This document shows, piece by piece, positions 22,021 to 35,539 of a DNA stretch of 64,000 nucleotides. Location of the stretch: positions 24,303,001 to 24,367,000 of the forward strand of contig NC_063263.1 in assembly GCF_019578655.1 (NCBI RefSeq), in the 5' to 3' direction. A model generated the notes under the pieces. That model searched no databases. It worked only from the letters and a program-made list of their open reading frames with translations, and had not been told where the DNA came from. The stretch comes from Ricinus communis (lineage: Eukaryota; Streptophyta; Magnoliopsida; Malpighiales; Euphorbiaceae). Within the stretch, counting starts at the first letter, position 1. The number at the start of each line of letters is the position of its first letter. Position numbers and translations under genes: made by a program.

Positions 22021-23100
22021 TTTTTTTTAAGATCCTACCTTCGCTCTGTGTGTACAGAAGAGAAGAAAAACCACTGTACTAATGATCTGTTTAATAAACA
22101 AGACATGTCAAGGTTGTGCACTCTTGTCATGCTGACGCGAAGAAAACCCTAGTTTGGCCATATAATTTTCTTGTTGATGCTTTCCACCGTTGATCTAAGG
22201 TCCACTAGTGGGGTTATGAAATGAACATATGTAGTACAAGGAAAAAGCCCAATTCTTCGCAATGCAAGTAAGTAAAAAGGTGGAGTGTTGAATGAAACTG
22301 TAATCATTTTCATTTAGGTAGCAGCATCATGAAGAATCCTATTACTCACTGTACAGTAAAAGGAAAAGGGGAGGCAACCGCAATGATACCCGGAGAGAGA
22401 AAGGGGGAGAGAGGGTAAGCATGAAAGTTGAAATACATATATGCAAATTGTAGAAAAGAAAGTTAATAAGAAAAGAAAAGAAATTGAGGAATTAGTTTGT
22501 CTGGTGGGATGGGGATAAGAGTACAGAATCTGATATGTCAAATCATGCAGTTGGAAATTTGGAGCTATGTGGTGGCTGTGTTGAAAGTGGGTCATGTCTA
22601 AAAAAAGATTGGTGATATTTACTTTATGGCTTTAAAAATGTATCTGGATTGGCCTGTCATGTCACATATATATGCACACATCCATGTAGAGAGAGAGATA
22701 GAGAAAGTAGAGGGAGAAGAGGAGAGGTGGGCTACGGGTATAATAGACTCTCATAATAGGGATGATGGGGTTAGCTCTTTCTCTGATGGTATTTAGAAAG
22801 AAAGAGAGGCAGAAATAGAGTAGCAGAAAAAAAGGAAAAGAAAAAAAAAAAAAGAGAAAAGAGCAGAGAAGGTAGTCAGTTCAGTAGTGACATAACATAT
22901 TCTGGGTCGCAAACAAACATCAATGCTGGAAGATACTTTGAGATTTCCCCCACTAATACTAATACTATCCACTCCATGCGTTTTATATACATTTACCCCA
23001 CAGCTTGCCTCCCTGCCTGCCTTCATTTTCTGCACTCATTCATTCCCTCACTCACTTATTCTCTCTCATATCCATCTCCCCCAACACAATTAATAATTCT
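22021..23100. other. Less AT-rich, purine-rich island of unknown nature
   Basis: Base composition here is clearly less AT-biased than the 4.5 kb that follow. GA-rich tracts (22394-22416, 22688-22726, 22796-22870) alternate with ordinary sequence. Open frames on the minus strand (22314-22595, 22793-23035) have low-complexity hydrophobic ends and no family resemblance. It could be a promoter or leader of a gene no longer recognisable, or conserved non-coding DNA. Confidence 0.35.
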
Positions 23101-26100
23101 CTTTTGACCATAATTAGTTTCTTCGGATATTTCTCCTATCTAAAATATAACTCTCCTTTCTAATAATTCGTGTAATAAAATTGTATTTGACTATAAAATT
23201 AGAACAATTGAAATGATATTTTAATCCAGTAGTAAAATGAGCCACTGTAAAAATAAATATTAGAGTCCAAACTTCATCATTCTCAATAAATAAATAAATA
23301 AATAGATAAAATTTTAAATATCAAATGGCGAAATGATGTCAATTTCTTTTGTTTCCATCCAAATCATTTAAATTAAGGAAAGAAAAATAAACCATTCTAT
23401 GACACAACAATATATTCCGAAGCACCATAATTAATTAGCAAGGATATCATGTCTTTCTAGGAATTATGTCCATTCCGTATTTGTCACGGTTGATCTTTTC
23501 ATATAGGTATAAGTATTTATAGGTTGATACATTGTTATTCTATTTTTGAACCCTGCATTTTCATTCTATTGTTATCTTCTTTTACCGTTATAATTATGAT
23601 TCATAACTATCTTAATCTTTATCGTTCAATTAATATAAAAATTACAACTTTAATTATAAATATTTCTTAAATTTAAGAACTTAGAACTTTATTTCTTTAT
23701 TTAGAGAACATATATATACAGAGTTTTTAACCAATAATAAATTAAAATGGATATAATAAAAATTAATAAATAATAACCTCAATTCCAGTATCTTAATATT
23801 CTTTCTAATAGAATTCTCATTATCTTAGGATTTTACATTTTTAATATTATTAATTAATATTTTAATTATAAATAAAATTTTATATAAGAATATAATTAAT
23901 GTACTATGTTTTAAAATTATAAGTCATTACTTTATTGCAACATAACTTATTAGTTATTAACAATATCTGTATAAATCAGTATTAAACAATTTATATATAT
24001 TAATTTCTAAAATTTAAAACTTTGTAAAATGTATGCTTAATTTTTGATACATAAGATTTTTATTTTGACATGTTTACTTCTTTTGATACATGGGATTTAA
24101 GTTTATGTATATTTTATAAATTTTTTATTAATTTATTGATTCATAAGTTATATTTCTAATTAAATACTGACTTTAATTTTTTTTTAAAAAGTATATTGAT
24201 TATATCTTAATATTATATTAACTAATAAATTATTTTCTAATAAGATAATGATACTTATTCTATCATAAGAAATAATATATTAATTATAGTTTAATATTAT
24301 ATTATCTAATAAATTAGTTATGTAATTAAATAATAGTTTTAATTCTAGAAAATAACATCTTATTTTATATTTTTAATGCTATTCAATAATTAATTAGTTT
24401 TTTAATTATATAATAAATTTTGAATTCTAAGAAATAGTCAAATCAATTATATTAAAATTAATTAATAAATAATTTTTATATTATTGTATTAATGAAATTT
24501 TAAAATTTTAAAAAATTAAAGACATTTAAAAATAGTTAATTTGCTATATGTTTTAAAATTTTATAAATTAATATAAATATTAAAAAATTTATTATCAACT
24601 TGATTTTATAATTAAAATAATAATAAACATCATGCAATACAGGGTAACGACTGGTAAATATAAAATTGCACATCAACAATTAGAATATTTTAAAAATGAA
24701 AAGTTGATTTAACACTAATAAATGCTTGAAAATTGATTTAACACTAATAAATGCCTGAAAATAGATAATAAAAATTAACTTATCGCAATAAATTATTGAA
24801 ATTTATTTCTTTTATTGTCTTAATTTAGAGTAAAAAAATATTTCTTTTTGTTTTAAAATGAGAAGTTGATTTAACATTTCTAGTTTCGGATTTCGGATTC
24901 AAAGACCATTGTTTGGATAAATTATTATAAATCCGTAAAATCAAAATGTCATTTATCATCAATCACATCATTTTTATCTATTATTGCAATAAATCAGTAT
25001 ATTTGGTCATCCACCGGTTTAAGACAAGAGGTTTGACATAGAATGTGTTGATAGGCAAAAACAAAGTTTACCTAACAAATATTCCATAACTAATCTTCCC
25101 TTTTATCTTTCTTCCATAATTAGTTCTCCCCTTAAAGAAGTTTCCTAGATTGGAATATATTAAAAAGGGTCATGTAAAAGTTAAAAGATTGTTATATATT
25201 GTGATAGATTCAAAGGAAAGTTCATTGAAATACCTTAATTGCATGCTCAAATTTAAAATACCATAAACTTCTACAGTATCATACTTGACCTAATTCTACT
25301 TCAAAATGATGTCATTATGACTAATCATGTCTTGGGAAGAACTATTCTGACAAGGAACAATTCAATTAATCCATGAATTTGAAGTAATTCCACCATCAGC
25401 TATAAAAGAAATGAAAAGAGAGGATTGGAATGTCTTGAGTTGGAGTCTTTTTATTACCTGTAATGGTAGTTTATTATTATTAGGGCATTTATATTTGGGA
25501 TTGGGAGTTAAAAGAGTTAGTAATTAAAGGGCTAAACAACCTCTTTTACCTTATTTGCTATGTATATTTCTAAAAGGTTAGTGGTTAACCTCCTTGTAGT
25601 ATATTATTATTAGTCACTTGCCCCTTAGACTCAGGATAGTTACAAGTGAAATAAATAAATTTTATTGTTTCTAATTTATTGTTTATTGATTTAACAATAT
25701 GAAGTTATTAGCAAATTATCTTTTTAAATTCTTAAAAGATATTTAGATTAATTATATTTAACCATAAATATATCAATCATTATTCCTTATATCATAAATG
25801 TTATTAAAAGAGATTCTAGATATTGTAACCCAGCGGCTAAATACAACACTTGATGAACTCCAGTCTATGATTCTATATAGAGAGTAAAGCAACTGTTCAT
25901 TTCTTTCCAAATTGCAAAATGCGAAGATTTTTGTCTCCACTTTTTTCACTTTTTTTTAAATTATATCGTTTTTAAATTTTTAATTATAATAAAATATATC
26001 TATAATAACTAATATTATATTAAAAATTTATAAAAATTAGTCATTTATTTGTGTGCTATATTACTATTATAATTATTTTATTGTCACTATTTTAAAATTT

Positions 26101-27957
26101 TTATTTTGATATGTATATTTAAAGATTTTTATTTTAACATGTATATTTATTTTTGGCACATGAGATTTTTATTTTTTTATAATGAAATGAATTTAAAATT
26201 AATATTATATTAAAAATAATATTTTGAATATATTTTTATATATATTCTGAAAGCTAGTCGTTATCATTTGTTGTCAACCGTCGTAATTATTTTGATTATA
26301 AATAATAATATATATTGAATTTTTATATAAAATTAAATATATTTTTAATATTTAAAATTATTTAAAATATCTAAAAATAATAATATATTAAATATTATTA
26401 ACATATTTATTAGTTTTTATATTTTAATATTTTTCTAATATAATAATATAAAAATTATCAATAAATTAATAGAAAAAGTTATAAAATTATAAAAAAATTT
26501 AAATTTTACGTGTCAATAATAAGTACACGTGTTAAAATTAAAAATCACATATATCAAAATATAGTAACACATGTCAAAAAAATTTATTAGACCAAATACA
26601 TATTAGTATTTTTTTATTCATTTACATGTACTAAAATATTTATTTTCTATATGTATAATATCCATTAAATATAATATTCTATAATAATTAATTTTCTTTA
26701 TATTGAAATATTCATTATCTATGAACTGTATATAGTTAATATTCATATATTATTCATTAGTGTTAATATTAATATTCATTATCTGGTACTGCAATGTCCA
26801 TTATCTGTATATATAACATTCATCAATATTTTCAAATAAAAATATTAATTATTTACGAAAGTCTTTATTATTCTTGTGATGCATATTGGAAAATTTTCAT
26901 GATTGATATAAATATTCATCATTTATAGGCATAATATTTATTAATTTGTCAATGGATATCCGTCATTAGTGAAAATCATACCCACTAATTCATTCAAATG
27001 AACATATATAATATAGACATAATATAAATCGTCCATACATAATTGGTAAATAAAAACAATCAAGCTAAAATATTGTAGTACACATATCTTTTTAACAAAA
27101 CTAAATTAATAAACAATGAACATTTTATGTTTAAACAATGAACATTTAACATATATTTAATAAATATTTAATATAAAATAAAAAAAATTAACGATATAAA
27201 TTTTTTTACAAATAAAACGGCGCCGGATAAAACCCTGAATCCATAAAACTATATTATCAGAATCTATGTTATAATGTGCAACTTCAGGCTTTTAGATTTT
27301 GTAACAACTTAATAGTTATATATATAATAATACACCCTTAATTACTACCGATATATCTATTAATTCTTTTTTTTTTTAATCTCAATCTAACTACCTCCTA
27401 CAATGTGCCGCATTAGACAATGTATAATCTTTAACATATTAGTTTTTTATCTAAAGTCTGATTTCCTTTCTCATCGTTTTGAGGAAAATGTATGGTTTCT
27501 TTGACATATTAGTGTATAAATATCATATTCACGGATTTAAGAAATTTATGGATTTAAGATTAAACATATCTCATTCTAAACATTGTCTCAAAACACGATT
27601 AAGTGTAAATATAAATAAATTAAAGTGGTGGTTATACTATATATATATATACTTTCAATTGAATATTATTCTGTGTTTGGTTGAAATCCATAAAATTTTT
27701 AAAATTTATTTGCAAATTTAAATTATGCATTTTGAATGAATTAAAAATTAATATAAAATTATGTATAATTAAATCTACATGAAATTAGTTATAGCTAAAT
27801 AAATTTTAACAAAATAGATAAAATTTTTAAATAAATTTTATAAAATCGTTATATTTTATAAAATAAAAATATCTCTTTTAATTTATCATTTTTATTTTAT
27901 TTTATTTTTATATTTTTTTGAAATAAAATAAATATTTAATTATTGCATTATTATAAA
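23101..27957. other. Extremely AT-rich gene-free region
   Basis: Nearly 5 kb of A/T-dominated sequence with frequent TTAATTA, AATAAT and TATTCAT words; no open frame of note except low-complexity ones. A run of TATTCATTAT-like words (26,640-26,960) is loosely periodic. No transposon ends were identified, so it is probably very old repeat sequence. Confidence 0.5.
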
Positions 27958-28157
27958 TCCATTACTATATAATAAAAGCCATGAGGGATGAATAGTAATA
28001 TTTCAATTGATTTTGAGAAAGTTATTTTACGATTCTGCCCCCATGCCTACTGCCCCCGCAACTACAAAATGGCACCGTTTTCTGAAGGGCAATATCCCTT
28101 ATAGAAACGGGTCCCCACATGACAGAAAGCCAAATGACATACATATCCCTTACAACT

Positions 28158-28596
28158 AGACATGTTGATGGGCCTGGGTATCCGCCCGGCCTGCCCAGGC
28201 CCGCACTCTTCGAGCCGGGCTTATGATTTGTATAAAAACTCAAGTCCAGCCCGGCCTGAAGTCTAATTTAGTTAGAAAAAACGAAATGCACTCGAACCTG
28301 TGACCTTCAATTTATAATTAAATGTTATATACCACTTAGCTACCTATTATTTCTGTTTATAATTTTATTGTTATTAATAATATATTAAACAAAACAAAAC
28401 CCTAAATCTAAATGTAACTGCAATTTGGGACAGGTTTAATATTTGGCCGGGCCGAGCTTTTCAAAAAATTTTAGACTCAAGCTTGGGCTCAGAGATATTA
28501 AAAAATTCTCGGGTCTAGGCGGGCTCGGGCTTGTCTAAAATCAAGTCAGGCCCGGCCCAAGCCCGCCTAGGCCCGACCCATGAACAGGTCTACTAG
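28158..28596. mobile_element. hAT-type MITE with perfect 8-bp target duplication
   Basis: TTACAACT occurs at 28150-28157 and again at 28597-28604. Between them, ends AGACATGTTGATGGG and CCCATGAACAGGTCT are inverted, followed inward by GC-rich GGCCCG/CGGGCC blocks that contrast with the AT-rich surroundings. The eight-base duplication and GACCTGTTCATGGG-like TIR fit the hAT superfamily. No transposase is present. The 439-bp element has interrupted the Helitron-like sequence. Confidence 0.85.
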
Positions 28597-28844
28597 TTAC
28601 AACTCACACACGCTCAGTCGTTTTAAAGGGCTTCTGGGTCAATGTCCATTTGTGGTAAATGATAGAAAAGTAACACTTTTGAAATACAACAGATTTAATT
28701 GATTTACCAACTAGCAATCTAGCTCAAGGCTGCAAAGATAAGTTCTTCATGCCTCCACTTATGAGCAAAATTTTTGGAATGTAAAAATTATTCTAAATTG
28801 TTCTTAATACTGGAGTAGAAGATCTATACAATTTATCATTCAAA

Positions 28845-29174
28845 GTGATTTATATATTTAAAGATGATGATTGTGCAAGTCCAGCTTCCCCCTTTAGCAT
28901 AATAATTACTTCGAGAAGTTCAACGCTACCTTTGAGTAGTAAGAAAAATGTTAAAAGGTGTTTAGATTTTTCTAATGCAGATGGGAGCCATTCAAATGAA
29001 ATTGCAGATGTTGATACTACAACTAAAGCTTCAGCAACATCAACTGTTGTTGACGAAATGGATTCTGATGCAATCGGAAACCATTCCAAAAACTTACTAG
29101 AGTCTGTGATTGCAACTGTACCAATTACAGCAGTTGCTGATGATGATTTAAATGCTGACTTATTTCATGAATAG
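28845..29174 (+). pseudogene. RPA1-like C-terminal fragment inside the Helitron candidate
   Basis: An open frame ends ...DDDLNADLFHE and contains SSKKNVKRCLDF with serine-rich and acidic stretches, features of the C-terminal tail of replication protein A large-subunit-like proteins carried by plant Helitrons. A possible last exon in a fitting frame follows at about 29278-29316 (TTPVSSFDDDA then TAG), but no GT donor lies before the stop at 29172, so splicing is probably broken. The DNA-binding OB folds are absent. The family assignment rests on tail resemblance only. Confidence 0.4.
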
Positions 29175-29983
29175 TAGTTGGTTAAAAAAGTTTGCATAAG
29201 ATAAAAAAATAGGCTTGCTTCACATTATATTTATATTAATGACATTAATATAGTTGTATATATTTTTTTTTCCAGGTCAACTACTCCAGTCTCATCTTTT
29301 GATGATGATGCTTAGTGAAGATAAACAAATTTTTAAAATATATAGTAAAATAATAATTTTATATTATTATTATTAATATTGCAAACAAAATTAATAATAT
29401 GCATTTTATTTTTAAAACAGATGATTTGGATATGTCGATAAAACCAGAATGCTGATAGACAATGTAATTTCAGTTATATTTTTATATTTTAATTCCTTCT
29501 AGTTTAAACTTTGTTAAGTATCAATTTATTTTTTTAAGTTAATTTTCTGTTACAGAACTTATAAATGCTAAATAATCTTACTGTTTTAAATTTGGTGGAT
29601 ATTATGTTTTAACTAAATTACTCTCATTTTAGTAATTATCTTTATATGTGGTGCTATATCATATTATATAATTATGTACTAAAAGTTATAGTAATAAAAA
29701 GATTCTAAAATAATAATTATGGCCTTATGAAAAATAATATAAATAAATGCAGTACTGCGGGCTGCATAGCTAGTTCATAATAATCTTCGAAACCGAAGAT
29801 TGTAGAGGAAGATAATTGCAGGGGTATTCCTAATGCATTCATGCACCATGGGATACAAAAAAATAAAAATAAAAATAAGAAAGCATGGAACCAACAAATA
29901 AACACGATCCACGTTTTTTGTAAGTGTAAGAGATAATGGTCCTAAGCCATTGAATAATGTCTCCCTTACCCTTCTCTAATTAA

Positions 29984-30078
29984 GTGGGGTGCCCAAAAGG
30001 TTGCCGTAATTTGTTCAATCGACTATTATATATAAGTGGGATGCCCAAAAGGTTGCCGAAATTTGTTCAATCGACTAT
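29984..30078 (+). repeat. Tandem duplication of a ~50-bp unit
   Basis: GTGGG.TGCCCAAAAGGTTGCCG.AATTTGTTCAATCGACTAT occurs twice in a row, the second copy ending in a (TA)n run (30075-30098). Confidence 0.9.
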
Positions 30079-30098
30079 ATATATATATATATATATAT

Positions 30099-30445
30099 GT
30101 GGCAAATATATATTTATGCTTTTATATTTTAGTTAATCTAATATTTTAATATTTTAATTTAATCTAATAGATATTTAGATTTAATTTTTATTTATATATT
30201 TTTAATATTTTTTAGCATGTGTTTTCATTCAATACGTCTACGTGTATTGCATAAAGAAGTTTAATATTACTAAAAAAATAAATTTCAGATCCATATTAGG
30301 TTAAATTATAAATTAAAAATATTTAAATATTAAAAAATAAAATTCATGTCTGTTAAATTAGAAATTAAAATGTTAAATTGGCTAATCGATACGAGTTAAA
30401 AAATATAAATATGTATTTAGCTATATATAGATATAAATATGTATT

Positions 30446-30480
<35 letters not shown>
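30099..30480. other. AT-rich sequence, no gene
   Basis: Only AT-rich sequence and a (TA)n run at 30450-30477 that abuts the foldback element. Confidence 0.5.
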
Positions 30481-30481
<1 letters not shown>

Positions 30482-31358
30482 GTCAATTTGCTCCTTGAAT
30501 TTGGAGTCAATGAATAAACAACTCATATTGTAAATTTATGACCAATTTATTCAGTAATTTGATAAAAATAATTAATTCACCATAATCAAATTACTTTAGT
30601 CAATACAAAAAGTTATTTTTATAAAATTTGACATTTAGTATAAAACTCAAGGACCATCTAATAAAATAAATGAAATAATATTTTGAATTAAACAATTTAA
30701 ATTAAGTAATATTAACAAATTCATATAGGATTATGGTTTTATAAAATTAAAATAAAATTTTATATTTTAGCAATATTTAGTCTTAATTTCTAATAGAAAA
30801 ATAATAACTTAATAATTTTTCAGTTTCGAATTCGATCTATGTCTGACTCGGAAAAACACTAAGCATTTATAAAATTATTTCATTCAATATTGCCAAAAAT
30901 AATTTGAAACTTATTTTTTAATTTCTTAAATTATTTATATAATCATCAGGTGAAGATCCATGATCGAGTCACAAAATAATTAAATTATTATTTTCACTAT
31001 AAACTAAGACTAAATATTGCTAAAATATACGAGTTTATTCTATTTTAAAAGCATAATTTTATATGAGTTCGATAATATTATAAAATTTTAATTAAAAATA
31101 TTATTTAATTATTTTCATTAAATAATATGAATAAATTATGTTAAAATAATTATTTTTAACTCAATAAAAGTCCATTTTTATATAATTTAATATTTAGTAT
31201 GAAGTTCAATGACTAAATTGAACCTTTTTTTATTGAGGAAGTTTTTTAATTGGGTTAAATTGGTCATTTTTATCAAATTGCTTGGTAAATTGGCAAGAAG
31301 TTTAAAGTATGAGTTAATTGTTCATTGATTCCAAATTCAAGTGCCAAGTTGACATTTT
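30481..31358. mobile_element. Foldback element with long (~110 bp) inverted repeats
   Basis: The left arm (TGTCAATTTGCTCCTTGAATTTGG, continuing to about 30590) is matched by the inverted right arm at about 31250-31355 (shared words CTTGAATTTGGA, TCAATGAA, AACTCATA, CAATTTGATAAAAAT). The interior has a second, weaker inverted pair around TTTAGTATAAA/TTTAGTATGAA. No coding capacity. Resembles Mutator-type foldback MITEs. Confidence 0.7.
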
Positions 31359-31644
31359 AGCCTATATATATAACTAATGTTTATAAAATTAAACTGAACC
31401 GGCTGATTCAATTGATTTTACTAGAAATAAATTGTTAGTTTGATTTAATTGTCTATAATAATTGAAATTATTGTTCAATCATATTGAATCGAGTTAAGCA
31501 GACTAAAATGAAAAAAAGCAGCTCAATCTGTTATCATGGAAATTCAAAATTTAAAGTTACATAAAGCCCAATAATAAGAAAGTTTAATGGCTAGCGGTTA
31601 AAATGAGAAAAGGGACATTTTAGTCCCTAAAGCCCAAAAATAAT

Positions 31645-33408
31645 TGTTCAAAAGTTAAGATTATTGAGAATTAATTTTAAAATATAAGAAAAGTTGCAAC
31701 GGAAACAAAATAAAAATTTTTCAATTCCCACCAAGAATCTCATTGATATAAAGTGGTTAAAACATATAAAACAAATAAAAGATAGAGAAGGCTTACAAAA
31801 GGGGTATGTCGCAATTTCAAGGAGTGCTTCTAACTTTATTAATTATTGATTCTTCAAGGATGATTGATGCACTTTAAGCCTACTAGTGACCGGCCTCTTT
31901 TAGTGATTCACACAAGCTTCTAAGCAAAGATCTCTTAAACAACTTTTAAGAGATTGAGAATAGAAGTAGGAGATTGAATGCTAGTTTCAAGCAAGGAGAA
32001 TGAATCAATTAATCTTATTGATTGATTCACTTAGGGTATTCTTCTCAAAAAAATATTTTTCTCAATAAAAACTCAATCCTTACCGCCCCATGCATCTCCT
32101 TCTATATATATGACTTTTAATTAAAGTCCTTAAAGGTTTAGGATTACTACAAAACCCTAGTTTACATTAAGTTGGGCTTTTATTTTCCTAATTAGACTTT
32201 GATTAATTAAGATCTAATCCATGAATAATAACTCCATTATAGGCTCATTAGTTCTTAATTGATTAACCTTTAATTAGGCCCAATGTATATGAGCTTAAGC
32301 CCAATGCTTAACGTCTTATTTTAATTCTCACTTAGAGCCTATTTGTATGTGACCCAAAAGGTTCCTAATATGTTGGCAATGAATATGGATAATGAATTAA
32401 ATTCCTTTAATTTAATGTTAATTTTCTAATTTAAATTAATTCATATTCATAGATCAAGATTGACATCTAGTAATGTATTATGATCACCTAAATATGTAAG
32501 AATGATTAAAATGCTTTAATCAACATTTGCAGTGAATAATCTTACAATATAATTCAATCCTTTCATCGTACTTTTTTCCCAATTAATTCATAGAGTATGG
32601 ATGCAAGTGTCAACTCTATAATTGAACTAATTGTATTTGTTCTTAATAATGCATATAACATTCTAAATAAGATTTATGAAACACTTTTTATAATCTTCAT
32701 TCATACAACCTTGGCAGAGGATTTCCATGTTTAAGCATATCAAGAATCATTAGAATAAGGTCCCATGACATATTATCTTGGACAATGAATTCTTTATCAT
32801 ATAATTCTTACTATACTCAATGGCTATCTTTTGAGCATCCTATGGTTAGGAGGACATAAGATAGTATCAAAATATAGTAATACTCATATAAGATAATACA
32901 CTGTTATCTCAAGTCTAGGGATCATGTCTTACATGATTATCACAAGAGTATTGTCCATATACACTTGGGTAAATTCCAAATAGACTACTCAGTGAGGTCA
33001 TGTTCAATGAACTTGTTCTTGTAATAATCACCCATATACTTATCTCAGAATTTCTATTCCTCAACCTTATAAGACATATTGTTTACTTTATAAGTACGTG
33101 ATAAAATATTATGGTAGTCTCGAGCGTTTGATCAATATCTAACAATCAAATATTTCTTGATCAAACATCGACTGTGAATTAAGTTTAGGAATGTATGTAA
33201 TGAGAACTTCATCATTATAAACTCACTTTATAATTTCTCTTACTTTGTGTTTATCTTTAACGGTCTAGATTATTTCTTGATAATATCACGAGTACTTGTA
33301 CCATTAAGAGTTGAACAATGCCTATGGTATAATTGTATGCCATCAATATGATGTATAAATTAATATAGATCATCTCACAACTCCTTGTATTTACGGTATA
33401 CTTTAACA
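31645..33408 (-). mobile_element. Ty1/copia 3' LTR (minus strand)
   Basis: The right edge is sharp: on the minus strand the LTR starts TGTTAAAGTATACC, immediately after a polypurine tract. A minus-strand TATA-like run (complement of 32101-32110) lies inside. The left edge is placed near 31645 from a TG and a change in sequence character and may be off by about 50 bp. The internal region continues to the right, so this is the downstream LTR. Confidence 0.6.
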
Positions 33409-33409
33409 A

Positions 33410-33419
33410 TCTGCCACTT
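33410..33419 (-). other. Polypurine tract of the copia element
   Basis: On the minus strand reads AAGTGGCAGA, a decayed form of the AAGTGGGAGA tract that precedes the 3' LTR in many plant copia elements. Confidence 0.6.
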
Positions 33420-35539
33420 GCATTAAAGTACTATCAAAGCCAATCATCATGGTATCCAATACCGAACACTTTCTTATGATGATTATATTCTTACTAGGTC
33501 AAACGACTTTGTTGGAGGATCACCTTTATTATCCTCAATGTGTATTTATTTTATCTTTATATTCTACTAATAAATCATTTATTGATAATATTTCAATACA
33601 ATATTTTGGACCACAGATGAGACCTTAGTTCTTTGAAATGGCTTTCTTCTCTATCTAACTATTTAGATCAACAATACTTAAATACTACACCTTAATCTTG
33701 GAAAAGAATTTTAAAGATCAAAATATCTCTCATATATTGCCTCAAATATAATGAGATATATTGAGTTTAAGTTGTAAGAATTATGACCTTTTGGAATTCT
33801 TTCCAAAACTATGCTTTCTTTTTAAAATGAATTGAATCTATCTTGTAAGTTTATTCTATATGATTCGTAATCAACATTTAGAATAACCGTAAAGTCTAAT
33901 ACATAATATGACATATGTACAAAATAGAATATTATGCTTTCGTAATGAGTGTTTATGGCACATATCTTTGGAAAGAGATACATCATGAGACATTGTCAAG
34001 AATCTTTTTTGATTCTTCCATGTTAAACCTTTTAACATATATCTCTATGTATTTAAAATTTAGAATATTCTTGTAGTTTAAAGCATCCATCTCTATAGAT
34101 CTCAATCCTAGAAAGTAAATTGCATGCTCTAACTCTTTATGGATTTATAAGTCTTGGTAGACTCATGATAAAGATTTTATCACTTTTCTTTTAGCTATAT
34201 GTCCACAACATATAATATTAGAAAATATTTCTATACTCCCCCTATCCTCTACATATACAAATGTTTATTCTATTTGGATTAATACTTATAATTACATTAC
34301 TAATCAACCCTTTGATTAAGTATGTAACTTATAAAGTTTTCTTTGCTCAAACTTTGCGCATAGACTTTTATATTAGTTTTTCTTAAAACTTGCACCTTAA
34401 TGGATTCGATCCATCTAGATAGGTCTACAACAATCTTCACTTGGTTAAATAATGTGGTAGCCATAATAGAGTATTATGGCTTGATATTAACTCTAAGATT
34501 AATGTTAGTTCTTAATGTAGTAGTCTCATCAATAATGAGATATATTTTTGTATTTCATAAGAGATCTCTATTTCTTATAAATATGTTGTATCCTACTACA
34601 TGCCAAAATAGTGTATATGATTAATTTAAGGTTATACATCTTATGTTAAGCACCTTCAAGCTATTTTCCATTTTAATGCTATCTTGTTTATCTTGATCTC
34701 TATTAAGATCTACCATACTCCTACTACTTCTTTTAGAAAATATCTTTTTCTTGAAAGGCAACATATCCTAAACAAATGCTTTTATTTGAAGAGTATGATA
34801 GTGTTGTAGAAACTTACATTTATTAGATCAAGCTTTCTTACCTAATTGTGCATGTTTCTCTTAAACATTACAAACTATTTTATTTCCTATATAGACTTTA
34901 TTATGATCATATATTATAAATGGAACATATTGGAGTTAATGGTTATAAGAGTATACATCCTTTGGGAAGTCTTGCAACATTTTTTATTGATCTAACTATG
35001 TCTTATAAAGTTAGATTTCATCATCTTATGAAACTTTATCAATTTGAGTAATTTCAAGTTTTAGACATTTTACTGATGATCCAAGTGTTTCATATCATGA
35101 TCTAATCTTGATATGATACTTTATCATAACTCTTTCTAAAAGCAAGCATACATCCTATATATAGATTAAGGATTTGGCATATGTGTCTTTTTCAAAGACA
35201 ACTTGATTATAATATTTATTTCATAATATTTATAAGTTATATAACTTGTTTATATTACTTATTTGTCTTAATATCAATAATATAATCCTTATACTAATTT
35301 AAAATTATTTTAGGCTTTTCGTAATAGGAATTTGTTTTCTTACATTCATATAACATTTTATATGATATTCTAAGAACATAAATTATTTAACTAAATAAGG
35401 CAAAAATTGCTTAATATTATTAAATGAAATAATAATAACAATTGTTCTAGAAAAATAAATAATAAAAATTATTAAATTCTTAATAAAAAAAATAAAACTA
35501 ATAACTAAACTAAATGGTAACAATCGCCGTCCAGTTAGT
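33420..35539 (-). pseudogene. Degraded copia pol region
   Basis: Position between gag and the polypurine tract is that of pol. A few words recall copia RNase H/RT coding sequence on the minus strand, but stops and AT drift leave no open frame over 75 codons, so individual domains cannot be drawn. Confidence 0.4.

Larger units (their letters stand above)
27958..29773 (+). mobile_element. Candidate non-autonomous Helitron
   Basis: The left end TCCATTACTATATAATAAAAGCC-like sequence starts with TC after an A and has the CTATATAATAAAAGCC word common at plant Helitron 5' ends. The right end has a hairpin ATGCAG/CTGCAT (29747-29752 with 29762-29767), then AG and CTAG (29770-29773), followed by host T. 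Thus the A|TC...CTRR|T rule holds. An RPA1-like C-terminal segment inside supports the call, because plant Helitrons often carry RPA genes. The stem is short and close to the end, which weakens the case. A hAT-type MITE is nested within. Confidence 0.5.

Noticed and set aside
22160..22345. miR172-like hairpin
   Set aside because: GCAGCATCATGAAGAATCCT resembles miR172*, but the only partial partner (near 22168-22183) pairs over about 14 bases with mismatches and lies about 150 nt away; no proper precursor stem.
28022..28243. Minus-strand ORF of 73 codons
   Set aside because: Spans the GC-rich arm of the hAT-type MITE and its flank; not a gene.
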